64,000 nt of DNA from Aphanothece hegewaldii CCALA 016. Its GTDB lineage: Bacteria > Cyanobacteriota > Cyanobacteriia > Cyanobacteriales > Microcystaceae. Below are positions 26,182-35,115 of the stretch, one piece after another (position 1 is the stretch's first letter; every line of letters begins with the position of its first letter). A model generated the notes under the pieces. The model had not been told where the DNA came from. It saw only the letters and a program-made list of their open reading frames with translations, and searched no databases. The stretch spans positions 148,786 to 212,785 of the forward strand of contig NZ_PXOH01000007.1 of the NCBI RefSeq assembly GCF_003007785.1. The letters are read 5' to 3'. The position numbers were made by a program, and so were the translations under genes.

Positions 26182-27363
26182 TTAGGCTTGGTCGGGGTGA
26201 TTGTAATGAACTTTTAGCCACTCCTCCAAAATAATACTCATATTATTAAGTACGTCTGTGTTGAGAGAATAATGCAATGTCGTTTGGCTCCATTGGGCGA
26301 GTGTTAGGAGTAATGACTGTCTGTGACTAGCTAGGCGACGAGAAACAGTATATTGTTTCATCTCTAGTTGTTGAGCGATTTCTTGTTGAGTCAGTCCTTG
26401 ACCATAGTATAGTTGTAAAAGTTTTTGCGAGGGTACGTCTAGCTTGACTAAGGCTCTGAGTAAAACAGCATTAAGAAGCGATCGCATTTGGTTTCTATTT
26501 TCGGCTTCTTCTTGTGCGATGATCTCACTAAGTAATGATTCATCAAATGTTGCGGGTAAATCATCGAGAAATGTTCCTTGTTCAAAGCCAGGTTTAGGCG
26601 CGTCAACAGAAACGAATTTAGGATATAAGTAAGAGCGTGCCATTTTTGCCCCAGTTTCGAGCAATTTTTTCACTTGTTCGCTCGTTAATGGTTTTTGGGT
26701 GCTTTGTTTGTTATAAAGTTGGGTAATGGCTGTCCAAATTGCGGGATCAGGTTCAGGAATTTTGCGACTATTTCTCGCTTCGGTGGGAACAAAAATCGTT
26801 TGAAAACATTTCCATGCTTTCAGTAATTCATTAATCGTCTCGCTTTTGAGTCCTTGATAGCGAAGTGATTCGAGTAATTTTTTTTGGCTCAGTTTGTGTA
26901 ATAATCCCCAATCACTACAAATATCAACTTCACGACGTTGACGTAATTCATCTCTAATAATACTTCTAAAAACGAGACTAGCGTATTTTTCGAGAGTAAC
27001 GCCTTGTTGTGGCTCAAATTTAGCTAAAATTTTCTCGATTTTGGTCAAGGAAATTTGAAATAAGTCGGCAAATGACTGACTACTCGAAAAGGTTAACATC
27101 ATTTTTTTGGCCGTCCAGTAACTAACTTCTTGTAAATAAGCGGTTAGATGAGCAGCAGATAAATGATTTGATTGTGTTTGCCAGATTTTGTGCCAATATA
27201 AAGCCCAAAAATGTTCGGAAATTTGCTGAGATTGTGAGGATTGAGCTAAACAATTCTTCATACTTCGTTGTAGTTTTGGATCACTAACCCAACGACTGAC
27301 CCAATCAGTGTCAAACTGTAAAAAAGTTGAAAATTTTTCTAGAACACTTTCACGAGTTTGCAT
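26182..27363 (-). CDS. Sigma-70 family RNA polymerase sigma factor (group 3/4-like)
   Basis: A 393-residue protein. The C-terminal region (about 305-352, LDVPSQKLLQLYYGQGLTQQEIAQQLEMKQYTVSRRL) is a clear sigma region 4 helix-turn-helix. A region 2-like helical part (about 110-160, LEKYASLVFRSIIRDELRQRREVD) is weaker. Between them lies a long helical linker. There is no region 1.1 and no typical region 3, so it is not a primary sigma. In cyanobacteria this type is found with DUF1822 and caspase/CHAT genes. Its start is 93 bases after the orthocaspase stop, so the three genes probably form one operon. Confidence 0.85.
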   Translation of the reverse strand: MQTRESVLEKFSTFLQFDTDWVSRWVSDPKLQRSMKNCLAQSSQSQQISEHFWALYWHKIWQTQSNHLSAAHLTAYLQEVSYWTAKKMMLTFSSSQSFADLFQISLTKIEKILAKFEPQQGVTLEKYASLVFRSIIRDELRQRREVDICSDWGLLHKLSQKKLLESLRYQGLKSETINELLKAWKCFQTIFVPTEARNSRKIPEPDPAIWTAITQLYNKQSTQKPLTSEQVKKLLETGAKMARSYLYPKFVSVDAPKPGFEQGTFLDDLPATFDESLLSEIIAQEEAENRNQMRSLLNAVLLRALVKLDVPSQKLLQLYYGQGLTQQEIAQQLEMKQYTVSRRLASHRQSLLLTLAQWSQTTLHYSLNTDVLNNMSIILEEWLKVHYNHPDQA

Positions 27364-27456
27364 ATCCGATTCCTTAAAGATTTAATCATATATAGATTGC
27401 CTTAAGAGAACAATCGGCTTTATTACTATTTTGCTTTATAATCGCTTTGGTGATCA

Positions 27457-29826
27457 CTATTTTGTCATCCATCGTTGACGAAAATGTATCGCTTGATTTT
27501 GGTTAGGAATTTCTGTAGAAATTAGTTCTATAAATTCATTTCTCGTAATCTGAGGTTGCTTTTGTAACGTTGTTGTAATAATAAATTGTGCTATTGGTCC
27601 AATTAATTGAGTTAATTCTTGTTCACACTGATGAAGCATCTTTTCATCAAGTTTGGTTGAGGTCGTTTCTTTTGGTTGTTCCTCGATGATGGGGGGTTGT
27701 TCATTTTTACTAAACAAAGAATACACTTGTGTTTCAAATTGCGCTTTCTGGCTAGGAGTCAAGTAATCTTTGATATTTGCGATTAGTGATTCACTTTGTT
27801 GGGTTTGTGCGCTGATTTGCTTGAGTAACATTGATGCGATCGGGCCGATGATTTCCCTTAAAATCGATTCTAGCTGAGTATATTGCTCTGGTAATATATT
27901 TGTATTAGTCGCCTCTTTGCTTTGAGGTTGTGGCTGATCTAAGCTTAAAAGTTCTGGTTTCTCTACCATAGAATTAGCCCATTTGTCAAGTTTTATTTTT
28001 TGAGAAGGAGAAAGATACTGAGACAAATTATCGAGGAAAACGCTGATACTACTTGTTTCGTCACCGACTGAGTTTAGTAATGTTAGAGCAACCGGGCCGA
28101 TAAGTTCAGTCAAAAACTGTGTAAGAATAGCATATTGTTTAGGCGAAAAACTCCGATGAGTTTGAGTTGGGGGAGTTGGTGGTAACGAGGTTTTCTCGGC
28201 TACTAAAGGAACTGGTTTTACTAGGGGTTTTTCTAGGGGTTCTACTACGGGTGTTTGAGGAATCTTTTGTAAACTCTCTTCAATTTTTCCGGGTAAAATA
28301 TCGATAACGCCGTGTATTCCCGAAAGCCACGCCGAAAAAGTAATCCCAAGTTGTTCACAATTGGTTTGTAATTTAGTTAGCCATTCAGCCACCGATAAAC
28401 CGATTTGGGGATTGGCAGCGATGAGGGATTCGAGTAAAATTTGAGCAAATAACTCTACATCTTCAGCAGGAGCTAGAGAGCCTAATAAACATTGTCCATG
28501 ATCTGCATAAGTTTTGAGTTCTTCGAGCCATTCTTCAATCGAACCCTCACCATATCCGTCTAAAATAACAATCTGTTGCGCTTCTTTACAACGGCGTAAT
28601 TCTTTTCTTAACCAAGAACGCTCTAACCGAATACCATTTTCTAGAACTAAATAAGATTCGCCTTTGTTGTCGACTTCGAGCCGTCCTCGCAGATACAGTA
28701 ATAAAGTAACAGGATTTGGTCTTGCAACACTTCCATATTGTAAAAAATTTTGAATGGTATTTTTGACCGATTCTGGTTTGTCACTTGTAGAAATTTTTGT
28801 AACTGTAAAATATCCTTCTTGTTCAAAAACTTCTTTTAAAGCAATACTGGTTTGATTTTCGGCTAAACCTTCAATCATTAGCGCATGACGTTGCTCATTG
28901 TTGAAATCATTAGCATTTTTTTTCAATCCTAAAATGAGTTCTCCCACACCTTCGACAATTCGTTTAGGGGTTTGCATGGAATACTCTGAATAAATCTGAG
29001 GTTCGCCGCGATGACGTTTTTGCTGATTTATTAATCGTAGTTGTTGATTAGCTTTTTCAATATATTGTAAGGTTTGATTATACACATAGCGATAGAGTCC
29101 GTCGGCTTCAATGACACCTTTAGAATTAGCCGCCTCACCCCGTAAACCCCGCATCAAATAATAACTAAATACCCCATGTCCTAAATCTGGAAATTCCCAA
29201 GATTGTTGACCTTGGTCACAAGAAAGTAAAGCATAAAATCCTTTACTTTTTGCGGCTCTTTTGCGTAAAGCTTCTAAAAGTTGCGTCGTTGGATTAGGGA
29301 GTAAACTTTCTTTAAGTTCTCCTCTTGCTCCTGTTAGGGTCATATTACCGCAATGACAAGCATCGAGCCAAACGACTTGACAGTGTGCCGCGCAGCGATT
29401 AAACATGACGAGTAAATCTTGTAGCGTTAAACCCGTCTCAAGTAAATTTTCTTTGTTAGTATCGGTTAGACAGAGTATGGTCTGCTGGCTTTCGGGGTCG
29501 AGTAAGCCATGTCCTGAAAAATAAAACAGGACGGTATCTTGGGTTTTTGCCTCGGTGACAATTCGTTCTAAACTCGCTTTAACGGTTTGTAGAAAGGGTT
29601 TTTGTTCGGCTAAGTCATGATGAATAATAATTTCTTTTTGAGGAAAGGTTTGAGTTGCATCATTTAAAGCTTCTCCTAATCCTTGACAATCGAGTGCTGA
29701 GTAACGCAGTGGTGGTAAATTTTGATCATAATATTCATTCACTCCGACTAAAAGAACCCACAATTTAGCTTGACCTGTTTCTAGGGCTAAAGTAAAACGA
29801 CTGGTACTAATACTAATTGGAGGCAT
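27457..29826 (-). CDS. Orthocaspase (caspase-family peptidase) with triple C-terminal repeat
   Basis: A 789-residue protein. Residues about 20-250 are a p20-like C14 peptidase domain: LWVLLVGVNEYYD, the catalytic His in FYFSGHG (H106) and the catalytic Cys in WLDACHCG (C157). Residues about 300-520 form a second alpha/beta region (LLYLRGRLEVDNKGESYLVL, IVILDGYGEGSIEEWL) that resembles the effector-associated or STAND-linked parts of cyanobacterial caspases. The C-terminal 230 residues hold three repeats of the form Q-x4-L-x3-IGPIA-x2-L (GPVALTLL, GPIASMLL, GPIAQFII). Orthocaspases are Ca2+-dependent or constitutive Arg/Lys proteases linked to stress responses. First gene of the operon with the sigma factor and DUF1822. 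Confidence 0.9.
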   Translation of the reverse strand: MPPISISTSRFTLALETGQAKLWVLLVGVNEYYDQNLPPLRYSALDCQGLGEALNDATQTFPQKEIIIHHDLAEQKPFLQTVKASLERIVTEAKTQDTVLFYFSGHGLLDPESQQTILCLTDTNKENLLETGLTLQDLLVMFNRCAAHCQVVWLDACHCGNMTLTGARGELKESLLPNPTTQLLEALRKRAAKSKGFYALLSCDQGQQSWEFPDLGHGVFSYYLMRGLRGEAANSKGVIEADGLYRYVYNQTLQYIEKANQQLRLINQQKRHRGEPQIYSEYSMQTPKRIVEGVGELILGLKKNANDFNNEQRHALMIEGLAENQTSIALKEVFEQEGYFTVTKISTSDKPESVKNTIQNFLQYGSVARPNPVTLLLYLRGRLEVDNKGESYLVLENGIRLERSWLRKELRRCKEAQQIVILDGYGEGSIEEWLEELKTYADHGQCLLGSLAPAEDVELFAQILLESLIAANPQIGLSVAEWLTKLQTNCEQLGITFSAWLSGIHGVIDILPGKIEESLQKIPQTPVVEPLEKPLVKPVPLVAEKTSLPPTPPTQTHRSFSPKQYAILTQFLTELIGPVALTLLNSVGDETSSISVFLDNLSQYLSPSQKIKLDKWANSMVEKPELLSLDQPQPQSKEATNTNILPEQYTQLESILREIIGPIASMLLKQISAQTQQSESLIANIKDYLTPSQKAQFETQVYSLFSKNEQPPIIEEQPKETTSTKLDEKMLHQCEQELTQLIGPIAQFIITTTLQKQPQITRNEFIELISTEIPNQNQAIHFRQRWMTK

Positions 29827-29964
29827 TGTTCAAACTCACACATAAATAATAATGAGCTTTTCGGTAATATATTTTTATCCTAACGATAATTCAATTAACG
29901 ATTTAAAAAAGTTATATCATTGGCTCTATATGAACATCAAGGCCATTTTATGCAATAAGGATTT

Positions 29965-30870
29965 CTATAAAAGACGTTTATTTAAAAGATTCATCGAGAT
30001 TTCAAGACTTGATTTCATTCGATTAAACGCTTTGGCTAATGTGCCGATTTCATCTTCTGTTTTTTGCTCAAATTCACTATTCATATCCCCCATACTTACT
30101 GATTCGGCTGTTTTCGCCATTTGTCGTAGCGGTTGTATCACAGCACGTTTGAGTAAAAAGTTAATGCCTAATACGATGATGGCAAACACTCCTAACAAGA
30201 TAGTTATAATCATCGCCAGAGATTGATGAGCTTGTTTGATGACTTCTTCTGCTGGCACTGAAATCATTTGTGCTGTGACAATTTCGTTAAGTTTCCAACC
30301 ATATCCATTTTCTGCCCCATAAGTCGCTAATTGGCTTTTGGGTGCATCACTGGGAATTCCATGACAGCGCAGACAACTTTCTTTTTTAACGGTTAATGGT
30401 CGAGCGATGTAAAAAACTTGTCCCCCTGGAAAGGTTCTAAAATCGGCAATTTCTTTGATATTCGGTTCGGTGCGGAAACGTTCGATGAGTTGTTTTTCAA
30501 AGCTATCCGCTTTATCTCTCAAGTTGGTGGGATTGAGGGTTGCTTCTTTGTAGAAAAAACCTTTGTATTCTTCATTTTGTCGGAAGTTTTGAAAGACTTC
30601 TGTAGCTGAGTACGCGGGTACGGTTTCTGGGATAAATACGGGTTCGGTTTCTAATTTTGGTGATAGAAGCGGCGCAATATGGTTACTGGTATAGTCTCGT
30701 ACTGAATTCATGGTTTGGATGAGTAACAATGCTTTAGCCGTTACCTCCGCTTGCGCTCTTTGTTGCAGTACCAAAGATAGGGTGAGTCCGCTTAGAATAA
30801 TACCCGTCACAAAGACGATAATCAATAGTAGATTAAACTTGGTTCCGAGTTTAAGTTTTTTTAAAAACAT
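29965..30870 (-). CDS. Heme-binding DUF3365 (Tll0287-like) sensor domain with HAMP
   Basis: A 301-residue protein: transmembrane helix at about 14-34, a periplasmic DUF3365 domain with a c-type heme motif CLRCH near residue 170, a second helix at about 215-235 (AMIITILLGVFAIIVLGINF), then a HAMP domain (RAVIQPLRQMAKTAESVSMGDMNSEFEQKTEDEIGTLAKAFNRM) and an end 15 residues later. There is no histidine kinase or methyl-accepting domain. It therefore looks like a sensor without an output, which must act through a partner. It is divergent from the PhnD-like lipoprotein at 31013. Confidence 0.85.
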   Translation of the reverse strand: MFLKKLKLGTKFNLLLIIVFVTGIILSGLTLSLVLQQRAQAEVTAKALLLIQTMNSVRDYTSNHIAPLLSPKLETEPVFIPETVPAYSATEVFQNFRQNEEYKGFFYKEATLNPTNLRDKADSFEKQLIERFRTEPNIKEIADFRTFPGGQVFYIARPLTVKKESCLRCHGIPSDAPKSQLATYGAENGYGWKLNEIVTAQMISVPAEEVIKQAHQSLAMIITILLGVFAIIVLGINFLLKRAVIQPLRQMAKTAESVSMGDMNSEFEQKTEDEIGTLAKAFNRMKSSLEISMNLLNKRLL

Positions 30871-31012
30871 TGCTAGTGAGAAAAAATAATGTTTATTTTA
30901 GTTTTAATTGTGAAGTGTATCTCTTGTTTTTGGGTTTTATGTTAAACTTTCTTATTCTTTTTTGTTGCAGTGAGTTTAAAAGTATTTTTTATTTGAGTTG
31001 TAGTAGGTTACT

Positions 31013-31870
31013 GTGAGATTTTCGAGACGTTTGTTTATCGTTTTTCTATTTTTTTCGGCTTGTCAAGCGAGTTCATTAAAAGGTGATCCCCTTGTAATTG
31101 GCTCTGTTAGCTATGGCCAGGGGGAACAAGCAATTAATCAATATGAGGCTTTTAAACAATATTTAGAGCAACAGACGCGTTCTTTAATTGAATTAGAACC
31201 CGCTTTTAATGAAAATAAGGCTTTAGAAAGAATTCGATCGCAAGCATGGTCTTTGGTTTTCGCGCCTCCGGGGTTAGCGGCGATCGCTATGTCTCAATAT
31301 CAATATAAACCTTTATTACCCCTTGATGGGATTAGTACTTTGCGATCGGTGATTGTGGTTCGTCAAGATAGTCCTTTTCAAGATTTAAAATCTTTAACAG
31401 GTAAAGCTATTGCTTTAGGTCAAATTGGTTCAGCTACGGGGTATTATTTTCCGATTTTTAATCTTTATGGTTTAACAATCGCCGAATTACATTTTTTACC
31501 CACGCCTAAATCGATTTTAGAAGCTGTTGCTGATGGTCGTGTTGCTGCTGGTTCCCTTTCGATGGAACAATTTAAAACTTACAAAACTCAATTTAAACTA
31601 AATACTTTTCGCATTCTTTTTACTGATTCTCATAGTGTTCCATCGGGTGTGGTTTTAATTGCGCCAAATCTTTCGCCATCACGTCAAGAGGAAATTTTTA
31701 AAATTCTTAATGATACACCTTCGATGATTGCTCTTGAAGCGGGATTTGTTCCTAATGCACCCGTTCCTAATTATGATTACATGATTTCGGTCGTCGAACG
31801 AGTTAGAGGTATTTTTCCTGAAGCTAATCATCTTGAGACTCAAAATGTTCGTTTATTTCCATCTCGTTAG
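31013..31870 (+). CDS. PhnD-like substrate-binding lipoprotein
   Basis: A 285-residue protein from a GTG start. The N-terminus (RRLFIVFLFFSACQASS) is a lipoprotein signal with Cys at residue 17. The rest matches the PhnD/SsuA/transferrin-like type II binding fold: DPLVIGSVSYGQGEQAINQY, SLVFAPPGLAAIA, SVIVVRQDSPFQDLKSLTGK, AVADGRVAAGSLSMEQF and SVPSGVVLIAPNLS. Such proteins bind phosphonate, phosphite or other small anions, for import or for signalling. No permease or ATPase gene is adjacent, so a sensing role with the neighbouring HAMP/heme protein is plausible. Confidence 0.82.
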   Translation: MRFSRRLFIVFLFFSACQASSLKGDPLVIGSVSYGQGEQAINQYEAFKQYLEQQTRSLIELEPAFNENKALERIRSQAWSLVFAPPGLAAIAMSQYQYKPLLPLDGISTLRSVIVVRQDSPFQDLKSLTGKAIALGQIGSATGYYFPIFNLYGLTIAELHFLPTPKSILEAVADGRVAAGSLSMEQFKTYKTQFKLNTFRILFTDSHSVPSGVVLIAPNLSPSRQEEIFKILNDTPSMIALEAGFVPNAPVPNYDYMISVVERVRGIFPEANHLETQNVRLFPSR

Positions 31871-32290
31871 TATTCTAAAACTTCGACGAAAATCTTGACA
31901 AATATGCCTAAATGTAGTTAATTATTTAGTTATAGCACCTAAGAAAATTAAATAAACCTTAAAACTATGGGGTTGCCAACAAGGAAAAGTTAACTTAAAT
32001 CTTAACGCTCTAAGCTGTTGGCGTAAAAGTTTTGGCTTCTTGATCATAAGTGCTTAAACTTAAAAGTAGTCAGAAATTCGTGGCGCGGTGCGTCAACAAG
32101 ATCTGATAGTGAGGTGTGTAGTTCACCCAGTAAGGCTTAAACCTTACAAAGTTAATTGAGTGTACATTTGTCCATAAAATTAATAACTATTCTAAAACTA
32201 ACTTAGTTGTAAAAAATCCTCTAACCTAATTATTAAACTAAGCTAAAGGATTTAATTAATTATCAGAGTGAACAACTGAAAAAACAAAAG
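31871..32290. other. Intergenic spacer without a recognised feature
   Basis: 420 bases between convergent genes. I see no reading frame with a ribosome binding site, no tRNA and no clear terminator. A TTGACA at about 31905 and a small GTGTGTAGTTCACCC hairpin-like stretch (about 32114) are the only motifs noticed, both weak. Confidence 0.4.
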
Positions 32291-33277
32291 TTAGACAAAG
32301 ACAAAATCGGCGGATATGATTACATTCGTGTTATCTTGCACCACACCAATTAAGTCACCATTGTTGTAGATTGCGGTATCTAGCAGACTGGAACTTCCCG
32401 AAAATTCTTGGAAATCCAAATAGAAATCCCAAGAATTACCTTGTACTTGGATTTTATCTTCTACCCAGTAGAAATCGGTAATTGTCGCATAGCCATAACC
32501 TTGATAGGAGTTACCCCAGTATTGACCTAGAACAAATGTATCGTAGCCGCCACCACCAGTTAAAACATCATATTCCCAATTATCGTAGGCGGTAGAATTG
32601 CTACCCAATAAAGTATCATTGCCTGCACCTCCATAAAGGGTATCGCTGCCATTTCCACCATCAAGATAGTTATAATCCCAATAGCTATCAGACCAAGAAC
32701 CGGCATCTAAATAATCATTGCCATCATTACCGTAGATGGTATCACTACCACTTCCACCATAGAGATTATCGCTACCTGCGCCACTATAGAGAGTATCATT
32801 ACCGCCGGCACCATCAAGGTAGTTATAATCCCAATAGCTATCAGACCAAGAACCGGCATCTAAATAATCATTACCTGCACCCCCATAAAGGGTATCGCTG
32901 CCACCTTCACCGTATAGGTAGTTATAATCCCAATAGCTATCAGACCAAGAACCAGCATCTAAATAATCATTACCTGCACCCCCATAAAGGGTATCACTGC
33001 CACTTCCACCGTATAGGTAGTTATAATCCCAATAGCTATCAGACCAGTAACCGGCATCTAAATAATCATTGCCTTCTTCACCGTATAGGGTATCGCTGCC
33101 TGAATTACCATAAAGGTAATCATCATTCATGTCGCCTGCTAGATAATCATCTCCACTGTAACCATAAGCGGTAAGACTATCAGCCCATTCATACCATCCA
33201 TAATAGCTGTCGTAGTACCAAGTGCTTTGATGATCATAAGAGTCATTCCAGTAATCATAGCCATAAAATGTAGTCAT
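32291..33277 (-). CDS. Trp/Tyr/Asp-rich RTX-type repeat protein
   Basis: A 328-residue protein with no signal peptide. It consists of RTX-like motifs GGAGNDYLDAG / GSGSDTLYG interspersed with an unusual aromatic segment WSDSYWDYNYL, giving tandem units of about 35 residues. At DNA level the units are almost identical over 100 bases, so the array grew recently. The final 90 residues (LTGGGGYDTFVLGQYWGNS, TITDFYWVEDKIQVQG, DTAIYNNGDLIGVVQDN) resemble the C-terminal domain of RTX proteins secreted by type I systems. A GGAAAAAAACA ribosome binding site precedes the ATG. Probably a secreted Ca2+-binding surface protein. Confidence 0.85.
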   Translation of the reverse strand: MTTFYGYDYWNDSYDHQSTWYYDSYYGWYEWADSLTAYGYSGDDYLAGDMNDDYLYGNSGSDTLYGEEGNDYLDAGYWSDSYWDYNYLYGGSGSDTLYGGAGNDYLDAGSWSDSYWDYNYLYGEGGSDTLYGGAGNDYLDAGSWSDSYWDYNYLDGAGGNDTLYSGAGSDNLYGGSGSDTIYGNDGNDYLDAGSWSDSYWDYNYLDGGNGSDTLYGGAGNDTLLGSNSTAYDNWEYDVLTGGGGYDTFVLGQYWGNSYQGYGYATITDFYWVEDKIQVQGNSWDFYLDFQEFSGSSSLLDTAIYNNGDLIGVVQDNTNVIISADFVFV

Positions 33278-33418
33278 TGTTTTTTTCCTAATCGTTTTTC
33301 GATTGAATTTTCACATTGACTTCATAGGTTTGTACTTGATGGCTTATGCAGTTTTTTTAAAAGTTTTTTGAAAAAGTCTAGACCAATAAAAATAACCTGT
33401 TTAATTCTAAAGTAGAAA

Positions 33419-33449
33419 GTAGAGACACTACCGAATAAAGCGTCTCTAC
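33419..33449. repeat. Dispersed palindromic repeat, GTAGAGACG family
   Basis: GTAGAGACactaccgaataa followed by agCGTCTCTAC. It has the GTAGAGAC / GTCTCTAC ends of the element at 6573 around a different 14-base loop. Confidence 0.65.
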
Positions 33450-33476
33450 AGAATAATCATGACTAATAAGACAATA

Positions 33477-33659
33477 TTAAATTAAATAATATCCAGTTAA
33501 ATAAATATTTTTTGTGATTTTTTCGAGTTTAATAACATCAGATTTGAAAACAAATTCGCTATAGTCGGCTAATTGATCAAGTCCTAAGCAGTTAAGAGTT
33601 ATTTCAATAACTAAGGCGATGAAAATTTGAGTAAAGCTTTTTTGCAATTGACTTTTCAT
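33477..33659 (-). CDS. Small hypothetical protein with strong ribosome binding site
   Basis: A 60-residue frame (MKSQLQKSFTQIFIALVIEI..., ending TKNIYLTGYYLI). The N-terminal half is a hydrophobic segment (about 10-28) that could be a membrane anchor or uncleaved signal. The main support is the near-perfect ribosome binding site AGCAGGAGGTGGAGAA directly before the ATG. It lies between cpcD and the Trp/Tyr-rich protein gene on the same strand. No family recognised. Confidence 0.5.
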   Translation of the reverse strand: MKSQLQKSFTQIFIALVIEITLNCLGLDQLADYSEFVFKSDVIKLEKITKNIYLTGYYLI

Positions 33660-33855
33660 TTCTCCACCTCCTGCTCGTTTGATCTCATGTTTAAATCATC
33701 CCTTTCATTATTTAGGAATGACTGATTGAGTTTATGCAGTTTGGTGAAAAAATTCTGAGTAATCTATGAGAAAAATTAGCAAGTACATTAGAACTAAATG
33801 AAGGGTTGGTTTTAGAGCTAATGGTTAGGGTGAGCAATAATACCCACCCTATGAT

Positions 33856-34092
33856 TTATTCGGCAGTTAAAGGCTGAATACTAACGATCGTGCCACCCAT
33901 CCGAGTAATACGTCGCATTTCTTCATTCATGCGGTTATAAGGAACTTTAATAAAAACGTTACTGCTTTGACGAAATTGATAGCTATTTTTATCATTCTCG
34001 TCATTTTGTCTGAGTCCTGCGACTTCGTAGACAAAAACCCGACTTGCTGAGGGGTTACTGTCTGCACTGACGATAGCTGCTTGACCTAGCAT
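33856..34092 (-). CDS. cpcD: Phycobilisome rod-capping linker CpcD
   Basis: A 78-residue protein consisting of one CpcD domain (SRVFVYEVAGLRQ, SNVFIKVPYNRMNEEMRRI and GGTIVSIQPL). It caps the distal end of phycocyanin rods and limits their length. Last gene of the cpc operon. A hairpin (TAGGGTG / CACCCTA, 33826-33851) follows the stop directly but lacks a T run on this strand, so it may protect the mRNA end more than terminate. Confidence 0.95.
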   Translation of the reverse strand: MLGQAAIVSADSNPSASRVFVYEVAGLRQNDENDKNSYQFRQSSNVFIKVPYNRMNEEMRRITRMGGTIVSIQPLTAE

Positions 34093-34208
34093 AATTTTCT
34101 TTTCTCCTTTTCTCTTTTGAGGAATAATGAAGAATTAGGATCAAAATGAGAATCTTGAAATCGGGAGATAAAAGACTGAATAAAACAGCTTTTACCTCCT
34201 GATCTTTT

Positions 34209-35087
34209 TTAGTCGAGACTAGCTGGCGTAATACTCGCTACTTTTCCACCAAGACGGTTGATCTGTTGCAAGGTGTTATTGAGTTGTTCATAAGGTACAA
34301 TCAAGGCCTTGCTACTGCGTCTGACACTGGGATAACCTGGTTTACTAATAGCCGAAATTTCTACGCGATAGAGTTTGCCGACATCACCAAAGGCAACGTT
34401 ACCACCGAGTGCTTTAGTAGGTGTGTTTCCTGCTTTTGAGGGACGATATGCCCATCCGTTGTTTCCTCCAGAGGGTCCAACGACAGCAGATGCCGCGTTT
34501 TGGGCTAGTTCTGTACCTAAACGAGTCACGCTGCCTTCAATTTGGGCGCGATCGCTATTGGCATAACCCCGATATAAACGGAACATCCGGGTAAATCCTA
34601 CGGTTTTTTGTCCAGTTTGGGTCGAAAAGCCGCGATAATAAGGTACAATGTTTTCGCCAAAGTTTTCGGCATACTCAACGGAATCGATATAAGAATCGAT
34701 ATCGGCATCATATCCTTGAGTTTCGTACAGATCGAGGTGATAGATTACTTCAGACTCGTCATAGGGCGCACGTCCTAAGAGATGCTTGTAATTCAGTTCG
34801 ATGACGCGGGTCTGAAAATTGCCGTAGAAGAATTTTTTCTTGTACAATTCAGATTTGGCGACGGCACGAACGAATTCTTTAACAGAAGTTGAACCATTTG
34901 TCAAGAGTGATTCAGCACTTTTGAGCCGTTCGGACTCCATGATGTAATCGTTTCCCAACACCTGACGGTAAACTGCCCGAATGATGCCTTTAGCATCGTC
35001 TGTTGTCCAGTCGGGGCGTAGTTCTACAGGTGTGGCGTTGCTAAATGCAGTGGTTCCGAGACGGGATGCTGCTGTGGTAATAGCCAC
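34209..35087 (-). CDS. cpcC1: Phycobilisome rod linker polypeptide CpcC1
   Basis: A 292-residue protein. The N-terminal PBS-linker domain (about 20-180: [68 protein letters not shown]) sits inside phycocyanin hexamers. The C-terminal CpcD-like domain (about 235-292: [10 protein letters not shown] to [10 protein letters not shown]) links to the next hexamer. The product length and its place as the fourth gene fit CpcC1 of the Synechocystis-type order cpcBAC2C1D; the numbering is by this analogy. Confidence 0.93.
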   Translation of the reverse strand: MAITTAASRLGTTAFSNATPVELRPDWTTDDAKGIIRAVYRQVLGNDYIMESERLKSAESLLTNGSTSVKEFVRAVAKSELYKKKFFYGNFQTRVIELNYKHLLGRAPYDESEVIYHLDLYETQGYDADIDSYIDSVEYAENFGENIVPYYRGFSTQTGQKTVGFTRMFRLYRGYANSDRAQIEGSVTRLGTELAQNAASAVVGPSGGNNGWAYRPSKAGNTPTKALGGNVAFGDVGKLYRVEISAISKPGYPSVRRSSKALIVPYEQLNNTLQQINRLGGKVASITPASLD

Positions 35088-35115
35088 GTTGTTAAGCTCC
35101 TGTGGATGAAGGTGA

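Noticed and set aside
32640..33110. CRISPR-like look of the regular repeats in the Trp/Tyr-rich gene
   Set aside because: Repeats and spacers are both translated in frame, the spacers are themselves repeats, and there are no cas genes; it is a coding tandem repeat.
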